Positions 44,222 through 52,180 of a DNA stretch of 64,000 nt are shown one piece after another. This DNA comes from Clostridium transplantifaecale. GTDB taxonomy: Bacteria > Bacillota > Clostridia > Lachnospirales > Lachnospiraceae. The stretch is taken from assembly GCF_900626075.1 (NCBI RefSeq), contig NZ_UYZY01000002.1:1240001-1304000 (forward strand), read 5' to 3'. Below the pieces are notes generated by a model. The model was given only the letters and a program-made list of their open reading frames with translations. It was not told the origin of the DNA and did not search any database. Position 1 is the stretch's first letter; each line of letters opens with the position of its first letter. The translations under genes and the position numbers were made by a program.

Positions 44222-45889
44222 ATGTTGAATTACAAAAAATATAAAAGAGTTCCGGTAATTGATTTCCCTGAGAGGGAATGGCCTGATAAAGAGATTGAGA
44301 AGGCGCCCGTTTGGTGCAGTGTGGATCTGCGCGACGGAAACCAGGCATTGATTGAACCGATGGTAGTGGAAGAGAAGATTGAACTGTTCAACCTTCTTGT
44401 CAGAATGGGATTTAAAGAGATTGAAATCGGATTTCCCGCGGCATCCCAGATAGAGTTTGATTTTTTAAGGCAGCTTGTTGAGAGACGGCTGATTCCAGAC
44501 GATGTGGTGGTCCAAGTTCTGACACAGTGCCGAGAGCACCTGATCAGACGTACCTTTGAATCGATCCGTGGAATTAAAAAAGCGATTGTACATATTTACA
44601 ATTCGACATCCACGCTTCAAAGAGAAGTGGTATTCCATAAGGACCGCGACGAGATCCGTGAGATTGCCATTGAAGGGACAAGACTGGTCAAGAAATATAT
44701 GCAGGCATTCGACGGCGAGGTGATTCTGGAGTATTCACCGGAGAGCTTTACCGGTACGGAGCTGGATTTTGCCCTTGATATCTGCACGGCGGTGCAGGAG
44801 GAATGGGGACCGACACCGGAGCACAAGATGATTATCAATTTGCCTGCCACGGTTGAGATGACAACACCGAATGTTTACGCAGATCAGATTGAATGGATGA
44901 ATAAGCATTTCAAGAACCGCGACAGTATTATTCTGAGCGTCCACCCGCACAACGACAGGGGAACCGGCATTGCGGCCGCAGAGCTGGCGCTGCTGGCCGG
45001 AGCGGAACGAATCGAGGGAACGCTTCTTGGAAATGGTGAGAGAACCGGCAATGTGGACATATTGAATATTGCATACAATATGTTCTCCCATGGAATTGAT
45101 CCAAAGCTGGAGATTGAAAACATTAAAGAAATCACGGAAATCTGTGAGCGCTGCACAAAGATGCCGGTCGATCCGAGACATCCCTATGCGGGCAAGCTGG
45201 TATTTACAGCATTTTCCGGTTCCCACCAGGATGCCATCAACAAGGGAATGCAGGCGCTTGGAAGAAGAACGGACGGAATCTGGGAAGTTCCTTATCTTCC
45301 TATTGATCCGAGCGATATCGGCCGCGAATACGAGCCTGTCGTGCGTATCAACAGCCAGTCCGGCAAGGGCGGAGTTGCTTTTGTTATGGACAGCTTTTAC
45401 GGTTTCCGCCTTCCAAAGGGAATGCACAAGGAATTTGCCGATATCATCCAGGGTATTGCGGAGAAACAGGGCGAGGTGGCTCCGGAGCAGATTATGGACG
45501 AGTTCAGCAGGAATTACCTGAACCGCAAAGAGCCGATGCATTTCAGAAAATGCCAGATTACGGACAAAGAGTACGAGGGCGGCGGATTTGCTACGGTTGC
45601 CCATCTCACCTATACGGATCACGGCGAAGAACGTATTATTGACGGCGTAGGTAACGGTCCTATCGATGCAATCCAGAGAGGACTTGAGGATGCCCTGGGA
45701 ATCCAGATACGTGTACTGGATTACGATGAGCACGCACTCCGTTCCGGTTCCGGCGCCCAGGCTGCCTCTTATATTCATCTGATGAACGTGGAGACAGGGG
45801 AGACGACATACGGTGTCGGCATCAGCTCCAACATTACGAGAGCTTCCATCCGCGGTATCTTCAGTGCGGTGAACAGGTTGTTTTACTAA
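44222..45889 (+). CDS. leuA: 2-isopropylmalate synthase (LeuA2 type)
   Basis: 555 residues. Catalyses the first committed step of leucine synthesis, joining acetyl-CoA and 2-oxoisovalerate. The start (KYKRVPVIDFPEREWPDKEI) and the lengths match the second leuA type, not the shorter LeuA1. Catalytic motifs: SVDLRDGNQAL, SVHPHNDRGTG, AERIEGTLLGNGERTGN; the C-terminal ~140 residues (from GGFATVAHLTYTD) are the leucine-sensing regulatory domain. It stands alone, with no leuBCD nearby. Ribosome binding site GGGAGGAAG. Confidence 0.95.
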   Translation: MLNYKKYKRVPVIDFPEREWPDKEIEKAPVWCSVDLRDGNQALIEPMVVEEKIELFNLLVRMGFKEIEIGFPAASQIEFDFLRQLVERRLIPDDVVVQVLTQCREHLIRRTFESIRGIKKAIVHIYNSTSTLQREVVFHKDRDEIREIAIEGTRLVKKYMQAFDGEVILEYSPESFTGTELDFALDICTAVQEEWGPTPEHKMIINLPATVEMTTPNVYADQIEWMNKHFKNRDSIILSVHPHNDRGTGIAAAELALLAGAERIEGTLLGNGERTGNVDILNIAYNMFSHGIDPKLEIENIKEITEICERCTKMPVDPRHPYAGKLVFTAFSGSHQDAINKGMQALGRRTDGIWEVPYLPIDPSDIGREYEPVVRINSQSGKGGVAFVMDSFYGFRLPKGMHKEFADIIQGIAEKQGEVAPEQIMDEFSRNYLNRKEPMHFRKCQITDKEYEGGGFATVAHLTYTDHGEERIIDGVGNGPIDAIQRGLEDALGIQIRVLDYDEHALRSGSGAQAASYIHLMNVETGETTYGVGISSNITRASIRGIFSAVNRLFY

Positions 45890-45920
45890 GAAAAGATATT
45901 AAAAAAGAGATGACACTAAG

Positions 45921-45959
45921 ACAGGCGGCATACTGCGTTATGGCAGTGTTCCGCCTGTT
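45921..45959 (+). terminator. Hairpin between convergent leuA and the lipoprotein gene
   Basis: ACAGGCGG (45921-45928) pairs with CCGCCTGT (45951-45958), with an inner ACTGC/GCAGT stem. Only a short T-run follows; it may serve both strands. Confidence 0.55.
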
Positions 45960-45966
45960 ATGATGT

Positions 45967-47304
45967 TTATGCGATAGGTTTTTCTTCTATCATGCTTACA
46001 ATTCCATTTTCCACATCAATGAAAAAAGGCATTCCCGGTGTGGAATCTTCATATGTGCCCAAATAATGGACGAATTTTTCTTTGTCTGTAGTCTCGATTA
46101 AGAGTTCTTTCAGGTCGTCGGAAGAAACAAAGTCACGTCCCCAGTCGATGAAACGGTATAGGGTTTTATCGGTCAGGGTCAGAATAGTCTGCGACCGGCT
46201 TGGATTGTAAATATAGTATCCGTCCGGCATATCCTGTTCCGACAGCTTCAGTTCCTGTACTCTCTCCGTATCTTCCGGCGTTATCCATTCCGCTATATCC
46301 ACATAAAGTCTGTCTCCGTCCAGCCGTTTTATAAAAGCACAGAAGGAACCTGAAACCCCGTCGGTCTCCTCTGCGCGGAATATGTGCCATTCTTTATCCT
46401 CTGATAAGACCATGATCATGCCGTCGCCAAAATCCCGCGTATATGGATTACCAATACAGCCAAAATTGGACTGCCCTTCGGTATCGGGTGTTTCATCCGG
46501 TTTCAGGGAGGCGGTGATATGGCCGTCCACGCTGCCTGCATCACCCATGGGACCAATCTCGGAAGTTCCGTAATAAAGCTTTCCGCCGGCCATGAGAAGA
46601 TGACTGCTGAATTCGTCTTTTGGATCGGCGCTGTTTGTCCGCCCGTCTTTTATTCCGGCGGAATCTGTACCCCTGCTATCCGTATCGGAAAAAGATACGG
46701 TGATAAACAGGACGCGGTCATACCCGCGTTCCTGCAGCTGGGTCAGATTATAGTAATCCGTGACTCCGGCGCTTGCAATGAAGTCAGACTGGGTGCTTGC
46801 CACCATGACAATGGATACCGGCTCGTTATACTGAAAAGAAGAAAGAGTTCCAAGGTGGCTTGTGATACTTGATTTGTAGCCGGAGGTAGTATCTACCAGA
46901 CAGGAGTACCTGCCTCCGTCCCAGGAGACGGTGATTTCATCCGGATCCAGGAGGACAGAAAATTTGCCCTCCTGCGGGGCCGGGCCGCCTGCACCGGCTA
47001 TGCTGGTGAGAGTTCCGTCTTTGAATTCTTCGATATGAAAGAGTAGCTCCTTCATCTCACTGCCTGTTTTGTATTCATAGATCCAACTGTTGGAATGTGT
47101 GTCCAGCAGAGAGACGAGTTCCTGTTCTTCACTTGTAAGCGTCACTTCGCTGATCTCCATGGAGGTGGGGGCGGGATTGGAAGAAGAACCGCTGCCGCAG
47201 GCCGTCATCATGATTCCGGCAGCCAGCAGAATGGTGGCCGCAATCATGGATGGAGGCGGGAATGAGAGCGGTTTATACCGGGAAATATCACGAATGTTTA
47301 TCAT
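45967..47304 (-). CDS. Putative lipoprotein of unknown function
   Basis: 445 residues from the start at 47304, after GAAAGGAGTAATT. The N-terminus has a basic start, a hydrophobic stretch and a lipobox (MMTAC, Cys about 36), so it should be anchored on the outer face of the membrane. A Ser/Asn-rich linker follows. The rest, with repeated acidic and glycine-rich stretches, is not recognised; the paired patterns around GGKLYYGTSE and DGDRLYVDIAEW suggest beta structure. Monocistronic, convergent with leuA and divergent from the serine hydrolase gene. Confidence 0.7.
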   Translation of the reverse strand: MINIRDISRYKPLSFPPPSMIAATILLAAGIMMTACGSGSSSNPAPTSMEISEVTLTSEEQELVSLLDTHSNSWIYEYKTGSEMKELLFHIEEFKDGTLTSIAGAGGPAPQEGKFSVLLDPDEITVSWDGGRYSCLVDTTSGYKSSITSHLGTLSSFQYNEPVSIVMVASTQSDFIASAGVTDYYNLTQLQERGYDRVLFITVSFSDTDSRGTDSAGIKDGRTNSADPKDEFSSHLLMAGGKLYYGTSEIGPMGDAGSVDGHITASLKPDETPDTEGQSNFGCIGNPYTRDFGDGMIMVLSEDKEWHIFRAEETDGVSGSFCAFIKRLDGDRLYVDIAEWITPEDTERVQELKLSEQDMPDGYYIYNPSRSQTILTLTDKTLYRFIDWGRDFVSSDDLKELLIETTDKEKFVHYLGTYEDSTPGMPFFIDVENGIVSMIEEKPIA

Positions 47305-47519
47305 AATTACTCCTTTCTGAAGCCGGATGTTTGATTGATAGCAGATTTATCAGGATTGTTTTTATCGAGCCGGATTTGAAAGGAACAAATCCGTTTACAT
47401 TATTTTACCATATTGGATTCTGCGGTGTTTTACTTTTTTATTGCAGAATCCTGAAGTTATCATGCTGCATTCCGAAGGAAACAGATTTTAAAATTGTATG
47501 ATAATTTTTAAAATTGTGC

Positions 47520-47566
47520 TTGCAAATCATTTTTAATGGCATTATCCTTATTTTAAGGATATCCTT
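47520..47566 (+). promoter_or_regulatory. Promoter and nested operator before the serine hydrolase gene
   Basis: TTGCAA at 47520-47525 and TATCCT at 47543-47548 (spacer 17). Overlapping and following the -10 is ATCCTTA-TTT-TAAGGAT (47544-47560), which is continued by the 12-bp palindrome AAGGATATCCTT (47555-47566): three alternating ATCCTT half-sites. Confidence 0.55.
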
Positions 47567-47593
47567 TATAACTTAAAGGAGGAAATTGATTTG

Positions 47594-48574
47594 ATGAATC
47601 AGGAAAAAATTAAAGAGTTAGAAAATATTATTAAAAGCGATTACCATAACATCTCCGGTATTATGGTACAAAAAAATGGAGTAAATTTATATGAGAAATA
47701 TTTTAACGGTTACACTGCGGACAATGCGTTCCACGTGTTTTCAGTGACAAAAAGTATATTTTCCGCTTTGGTAGGTATTGCCATTGATAAGGGCTATATC
47801 AAAAGCACGGACCAGAGGGTAATGGATTTTTTTCCGGATTACAAGGTTAATCCGGGGGAGAAAACAATATATGATGTGACAATTAAACATCTGCTTACTA
47901 TGACTGCACCGTATAAAACGGCAATGGAGCCGTATGAGGAATTTTTCTCAAGTGAGAACTGGCTGGAATTCGCCCTCGGTTTATTGGGAGGTGAGAAGCC
48001 GGCGGGAGAATTCATGTATTCTCCGATTGTGGGTACACATATTCTATCCGGCATCCTGGCAAAAGCAACGGGGCAGCCGATACTGGATTTTGCATCGGAA
48101 CATTTGTTTATGCCGCTGGGAATCGAGATTAAGGAAAATGTGGTGCTGGCAACCAAAGAAGAGCATATTGCATTTGGCATGAGGGATACTCATATCCGCG
48201 GGTGGGTTGTCGATCCGCAGGGCCTTAATACAGCAAGCTGGGGGCTTGCTCTGACGGTCGCGGATCTGGGGAAAATAGGCCGCTTGTACCTGGACGGCGG
48301 GGTAAAGGACGGGAAACAGATTATTCCGGCCAGTTGGATTGAGGAGAGCACCAGGGAGCAGAGCCGGTGGAATGAACTCTCATATGGATATTTGTGGTGG
48401 ATTATTGATAATCAGGAACACATTTACGCCGCACTGGGAGACGGGGGAAATGCGCTTTACATCAATGAAAAGAATAAAATGGTTGTGGCGGTTGCATCTC
48501 TCTTCGGACCGGAGGTGAAGGACAGGGTAGAATTTATTACAGAGGTAATTGAGCCGATGTTTGAGGATGTATAG
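47594..48574 (+). CDS. Beta-lactamase-family serine hydrolase (class C-like)
   Basis: 326 residues. The SxxK motif is FHVFSVTKSIFSAL (Ser about 50), the second motif is read as YSPIVG, and the third near GDGGNALYI. No signal peptide, so it is probably cytoplasmic, unlike true beta-lactamases; such proteins are often esterases or D-aminopeptidase-like enzymes. The start could also be TTG at 47591, one codon earlier; the AAGGAGG lies at 47576-47582, so the spacing favours either. The operator in front suggests tight control. It is followed by a weak hairpin and an AT-rich gap. Confidence 0.82.
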   Translation: MNQEKIKELENIIKSDYHNISGIMVQKNGVNLYEKYFNGYTADNAFHVFSVTKSIFSALVGIAIDKGYIKSTDQRVMDFFPDYKVNPGEKTIYDVTIKHLLTMTAPYKTAMEPYEEFFSSENWLEFALGLLGGEKPAGEFMYSPIVGTHILSGILAKATGQPILDFASEHLFMPLGIEIKENVVLATKEEHIAFGMRDTHIRGWVVDPQGLNTASWGLALTVADLGKIGRLYLDGGVKDGKQIIPASWIEESTREQSRWNELSYGYLWWIIDNQEHIYAALGDGGNALYINEKNKMVVAVASLFGPEVKDRVEFITEVIEPMFEDV

Positions 48575-48902
48575 GAGAAGGCGGGGGGGAGGACGAAGAG
48601 GAAGGAAATAAATAATTGTTCTAAATTGCATGAATTCTTGTGCTTTAACATTTAGTATTCCTCATTTATGAATTACATAGACAGATTATCTAAATGGCAG
48701 TTTGGGAAAATAACCCGAACTGTCATTTACTATGTCGTAATGGTAAACAAGAAAAAATTTTGAAAGCTGTGAAAATATCTATATTATGGATTTATATTAT
48801 AAGATTAGGGGACGACCAACTGTGGCTGCACATTATAATTGCTTAGAATTTTGAAAAATGATATGATTATTAACAGAGAAAAAAAGGAGGCACGGAGGTC
48901 TT
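48575..48902 (+). other. AT-rich intergenic region
   Basis: Holds a hairpin TGGCAGTTTGGG/CCCGAACTGTCA (48695-48725, with two G-U pairs) that may terminate the serine hydrolase transcript. A TATAAT at 48834-48839 may serve the methyltransferase gene, but no good -35 is visible. No gene is seen. Confidence 0.5.
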
Positions 48903-49490
48903 ATGCAGGATTCATTAAACTATTATAACGAGCATGCAAGGGAGTTTTCAGATAATACAAGATCGGTAGACTTTAAAAATATGCAGGATAAATTTCTTGC
49001 ATATCTGGAGCCGGGGAGCCGGGTACTGGACTTTGGATGTGGATCCGGGAGGGATACGAAATATTTCTTATCCCGGGGATACGAGACGGAGGCCTCAGAC
49101 GGTTCGGAGGAATTGGTTAAAATCGCTTCCGAATACACTGGAATACAGGTAAGGCGGATGCTGTTCCAGGAACTTGATGTAGCAGAAAAATATGATGGAA
49201 TATGGGCATGTTCTTCTATTCTGCATTTGCCGTATACAGAGCTGGCGGATGTGCTGGTAAAGATGGGAAAAGCGCTGGTACCGCATGGAATTGCCTATAC
49301 ATCTTTTAAATACGGGATCGGAGAAGGCGTTCGGAACGGCCGGTTCTTTACGGATATGACAGAGGAAAAAATAGCAGGACTGCTGAATGAAACGGATGTA
49401 TTTAAAATAGAAGAGCTATGGGTAACATCCGATGTACGCCCGGGAAGAGAGGTGGAAAAATGGTTAAACCTGATTTTACGGAAGAAATAA
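48903..49490 (+). CDS. Class I SAM-dependent methyltransferase
   Basis: 195 residues. Motif I is VLDFGCGSGRDTKYF, the acidic motif II region follows at ASDGSEEL, and motif IV-like WACSSILHLP lacks the NPPY of amino-methyl DNA methylases, so this is more likely a small-molecule or protein methyltransferase of the TehB-like type. GGAGGCACGGAGG precedes the ATG. Its 3' end overlaps the next gene by 31 bases, so it is made together with a PLD-helicase; why is not known. Confidence 0.85.
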   Translation: MQDSLNYYNEHAREFSDNTRSVDFKNMQDKFLAYLEPGSRVLDFGCGSGRDTKYFLSRGYETEASDGSEELVKIASEYTGIQVRRMLFQELDVAEKYDGIWACSSILHLPYTELADVLVKMGKALVPHGIAYTSFKYGIGEGVRNGRFFTDMTEEKIAGLLNETDVFKIEELWVTSDVRPGREVEKWLNLILRKK

Positions 49491-51958
49491 AAGTTCAGGA
49501 TAATATACATTTTGATATTGAACAGAATGAAGCCATCACCGGGGGCAGGAATAAAAGTAAATTTTTGCTGTACAAGTTAAAAAACAGCATGCCTAAGGCA
49601 GAGCAGATTGATATTATTGTGTCTTTTCTCATGGAATCCGGAGTGAGAATGATTTTGGATGACTTGAAGCAGGCGCTGGATCGTGGAGTCAGAATAAGAA
49701 TACTAACTGGAAACTATCTGGGTATCACTCAGCCGGGAGCTCTTTATCTGATAAAAGACCGGCTTGGCGACCAGGTGGATCTTCGGTTTTATAATGAAAG
49801 AAAGCGTTCATTTCACCCTAAGGCATATATTTTTCACCGTAAGGAATTCAGCGAAATTTATATAGGCTCTTCCAATCTCTCTAAAAGTGCACTCATGTCG
49901 GGAATTGAATGGAATTATAATTTTAATGATAAACGCGATGAGAAGAATTTTAATGAATTTTATCACACATTCGAAGACCTTTTTTACAATCATTCAAATA
50001 TTATCGATGACCAGACATTAAAGGAATATTCCCTTAGCTGGAAGAAACCTGCCGTGCAAAGGGATCTTGACAGATATGACAGTGAAGCTCAGGAAGAAGA
50101 CGAGGACGGTGAAGAGGAGGAGCTGTTCCAGCCGAGGGGAGCGCAGATAGAGGCACTCTATGCTCTGAAAAACACCCGAAGGGAAGGCGCGGACAAGGCA
50201 TTGATTTTTGCGGCTACGGGTATAGGAAAAACGTATTTGGCAGCATTCGATTCTATGCCGTATGAAAAGGTGCTTTTTGTAGCACACAGGGACGAGATTC
50301 TGCAGCAGGCAGCTGAAAGCTTTCGGAATGTCAGACGTTCCGATGATTACGGATTTTTCACCGGAAAGGAGAAAACAATTGGAAAAGCCGTTATTTTTGC
50401 ATCGGTATACAGTCTGGGAAAGCAGTCAAGTCTCAATAAACAAAATTTTTCACCGGAATACTTTGATTATATCGTGATAGATGAATTCCACCATGCGGTG
50501 ACGGATCAGTACCGAAATATCATAGAGTATTTTAAACCGCGCTTTTTACTTGGACTGACGGCAACACCAGAGAGGATGGATGGGAGGAGTATTTATGAAT
50601 TGTGTGACTATAACGTACCCTACCAAATTAGCCTGATGGATGCAATTAATAAGGGAATTCTGGTACCCTTCCACTATTATGGTATTTATGATGAAACAGT
50701 CGATTACTCATTGATCCGCAGAGAGCATGGCGCCTATGTGGAAAAGGCTCTTACGGCTGGTCTGCTGGCAGACGGCAGACCCGATCTGATTTTCAGGTAT
50801 TATATGAAGTACCGTTCATCCAGGGCACTGGGATTTTGCTGTTCCAGAAAACATGCCGAGGAGATGGCCAGAGAGTTTAGTCTGAGGGGGATTCCGGCTG
50901 CGGCAGTATACAGTAATGCGGATGGTGAATATTCAGAGAACCGGACCGAGGCGCTCAGGAAACTGCGCAGCGGTGAAATTAAGATTATCTTCTCAGTCGA
51001 TATGTTCAATGAGGGATTGGACGTACCTGATGTCGACATGGTCATGTTCCTGAGGCCTACGGAATCTCCGGTGGTATTTCTTCAGCAGCTGGGCAGAGGG
51101 CTTCGCAAGTGCAAAGGAAAGGAATACCTGAATGTACTGGATTTTATCGGCAATTATGAGAAGGCTGGAGCGGCGCCGTTTTTATTGAGCGGGAAGCCGT
51201 ATTCCAGGGCGGAATCGGGAAAAATGCAGCAGCAGGACTTTGAGTTTCCGGACGATTGTATTGTGGATTTTGATATGAGGCTGATCGATTTGTTCCATGA
51301 AATGGCAAAGAAAGGGGTTAAAAAAGACGAACTTGTCCGGGAGGAGTATTTCCGCATTAAGTGGCTTCAGGAGGGCAGGATACCGACGAGAATGGATTTG
51401 TTTGCCTGCATGGAGGATGATGTTTACAGACTGTGCAGTAGTTTGAAAAACAGTCCGTTTAAGCATTATCTGAAGTACCTGGAGAGTATTGGAGAACTAG
51501 GTAAGAGGGAATCAGGTATTTATAACAGTAAAGGAAATGCTTTTCTGGAAATGATAGAAACGACACAAATGAGCAAGTCATATAAAATTCCTGTTTTGAT
51601 GGCATTTTATAATGATGGGGATGTAAAAACTGAAATCAATGAAGACGATATTTACCGGAGTTATATGAAATTCTATTACACGGCAAATAACTGGAGGGAT
51701 CTGGAAAAAGATAAGAGTACGAGTGACTACCGTACATGGGATGCAAAACGCTGTGCTTATGAGGCACTGAAAAATCCGGTCCGTTATCTCCTGGATTCAG
51801 GGGAGGGATTTTTTGTAAAGAAAGAAGGGGCGATTCTGGCAATGAGTCAGGATATACATGAAGCGGTTAAGATGGAGGAATTTGCAGAGCAGATGAAAGA
51901 TATTATTGAGTATCGGGCTGCGGATTATTATAGGAAGAGGTATGAAAAGGAAGTGTAG
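49460..51958 (+). CDS. PLD nuclease-SF2 helicase-DUF3427 protein
   Basis: 832 residues from the ATG at 49460 (AGAGAGGTGG upstream), inside the methyltransferase gene. Order: PLD-like domain (about 20-180; SFHPKAYIF with the HxK, then GSSNLSKSAL), a Glu/Asp-rich linker (EAQEEDEDGEEEEL), SF2 helicase (about 215-560; Walker A ATGIGKTYLA, DEFHH box in VIDEFHHAV, motif III LTATPERMDG, motif VI QQLGRGLRK) and the C-terminal DUF3427 region. It should cut or remodel nucleic acid in an ATP-dependent way. Only one PLD HxK is visible, so the nuclease would act as a dimer. Such nuclease-helicase genes occur in defence islands. Confidence 0.88.
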   Translation: MVKPDFTEEIKVQDNIHFDIEQNEAITGGRNKSKFLLYKLKNSMPKAEQIDIIVSFLMESGVRMILDDLKQALDRGVRIRILTGNYLGITQPGALYLIKDRLGDQVDLRFYNERKRSFHPKAYIFHRKEFSEIYIGSSNLSKSALMSGIEWNYNFNDKRDEKNFNEFYHTFEDLFYNHSNIIDDQTLKEYSLSWKKPAVQRDLDRYDSEAQEEDEDGEEEELFQPRGAQIEALYALKNTRREGADKALIFAATGIGKTYLAAFDSMPYEKVLFVAHRDEILQQAAESFRNVRRSDDYGFFTGKEKTIGKAVIFASVYSLGKQSSLNKQNFSPEYFDYIVIDEFHHAVTDQYRNIIEYFKPRFLLGLTATPERMDGRSIYELCDYNVPYQISLMDAINKGILVPFHYYGIYDETVDYSLIRREHGAYVEKALTAGLLADGRPDLIFRYYMKYRSSRALGFCCSRKHAEEMAREFSLRGIPAAAVYSNADGEYSENRTEALRKLRSGEIKIIFSVDMFNEGLDVPDVDMVMFLRPTESPVVFLQQLGRGLRKCKGKEYLNVLDFIGNYEKAGAAPFLLSGKPYSRAESGKMQQQDFEFPDDCIVDFDMRLIDLFHEMAKKGVKKDELVREEYFRIKWLQEGRIPTRMDLFACMEDDVYRLCSSLKNSPFKHYLKYLESIGELGKRESGIYNSKGNAFLEMIETTQMSKSYKIPVLMAFYNDGDVKTEINEDDIYRSYMKFYYTANNWRDLEKDKSTSDYRTWDAKRCAYEALKNPVRYLLDSGEGFFVKKEGAILAMSQDIHEAVKMEEFAEQMKDIIEYRAADYYRKRYEKEV

Positions 51959-52180
51959 CCTAAAGTTTGCAGGGAGCCGGTAAACATGAAAGCGAAAGCT
52001 CCCTAACTAAATGATAACATTTTTCGATGAGGGGTAAAGCTATTTAATAGCTAGCCCTTCTTCTCTAATTTCATTCGCAGTTAACTTGATTCATTGTACC
52101 AAACCAATAAATATGATATGATAAAACATATATCTGGTAGTATCTTCAAATACCCTGACAAAAGAGAATACGGACGAAAT

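Noticed and set aside
44735..45778. Long antisense frame of 347 codons within leuA
   Set aside because: It is a shadow of leuA; no homology and no start signal. The same holds for the antisense frame in truA (26069-26863).
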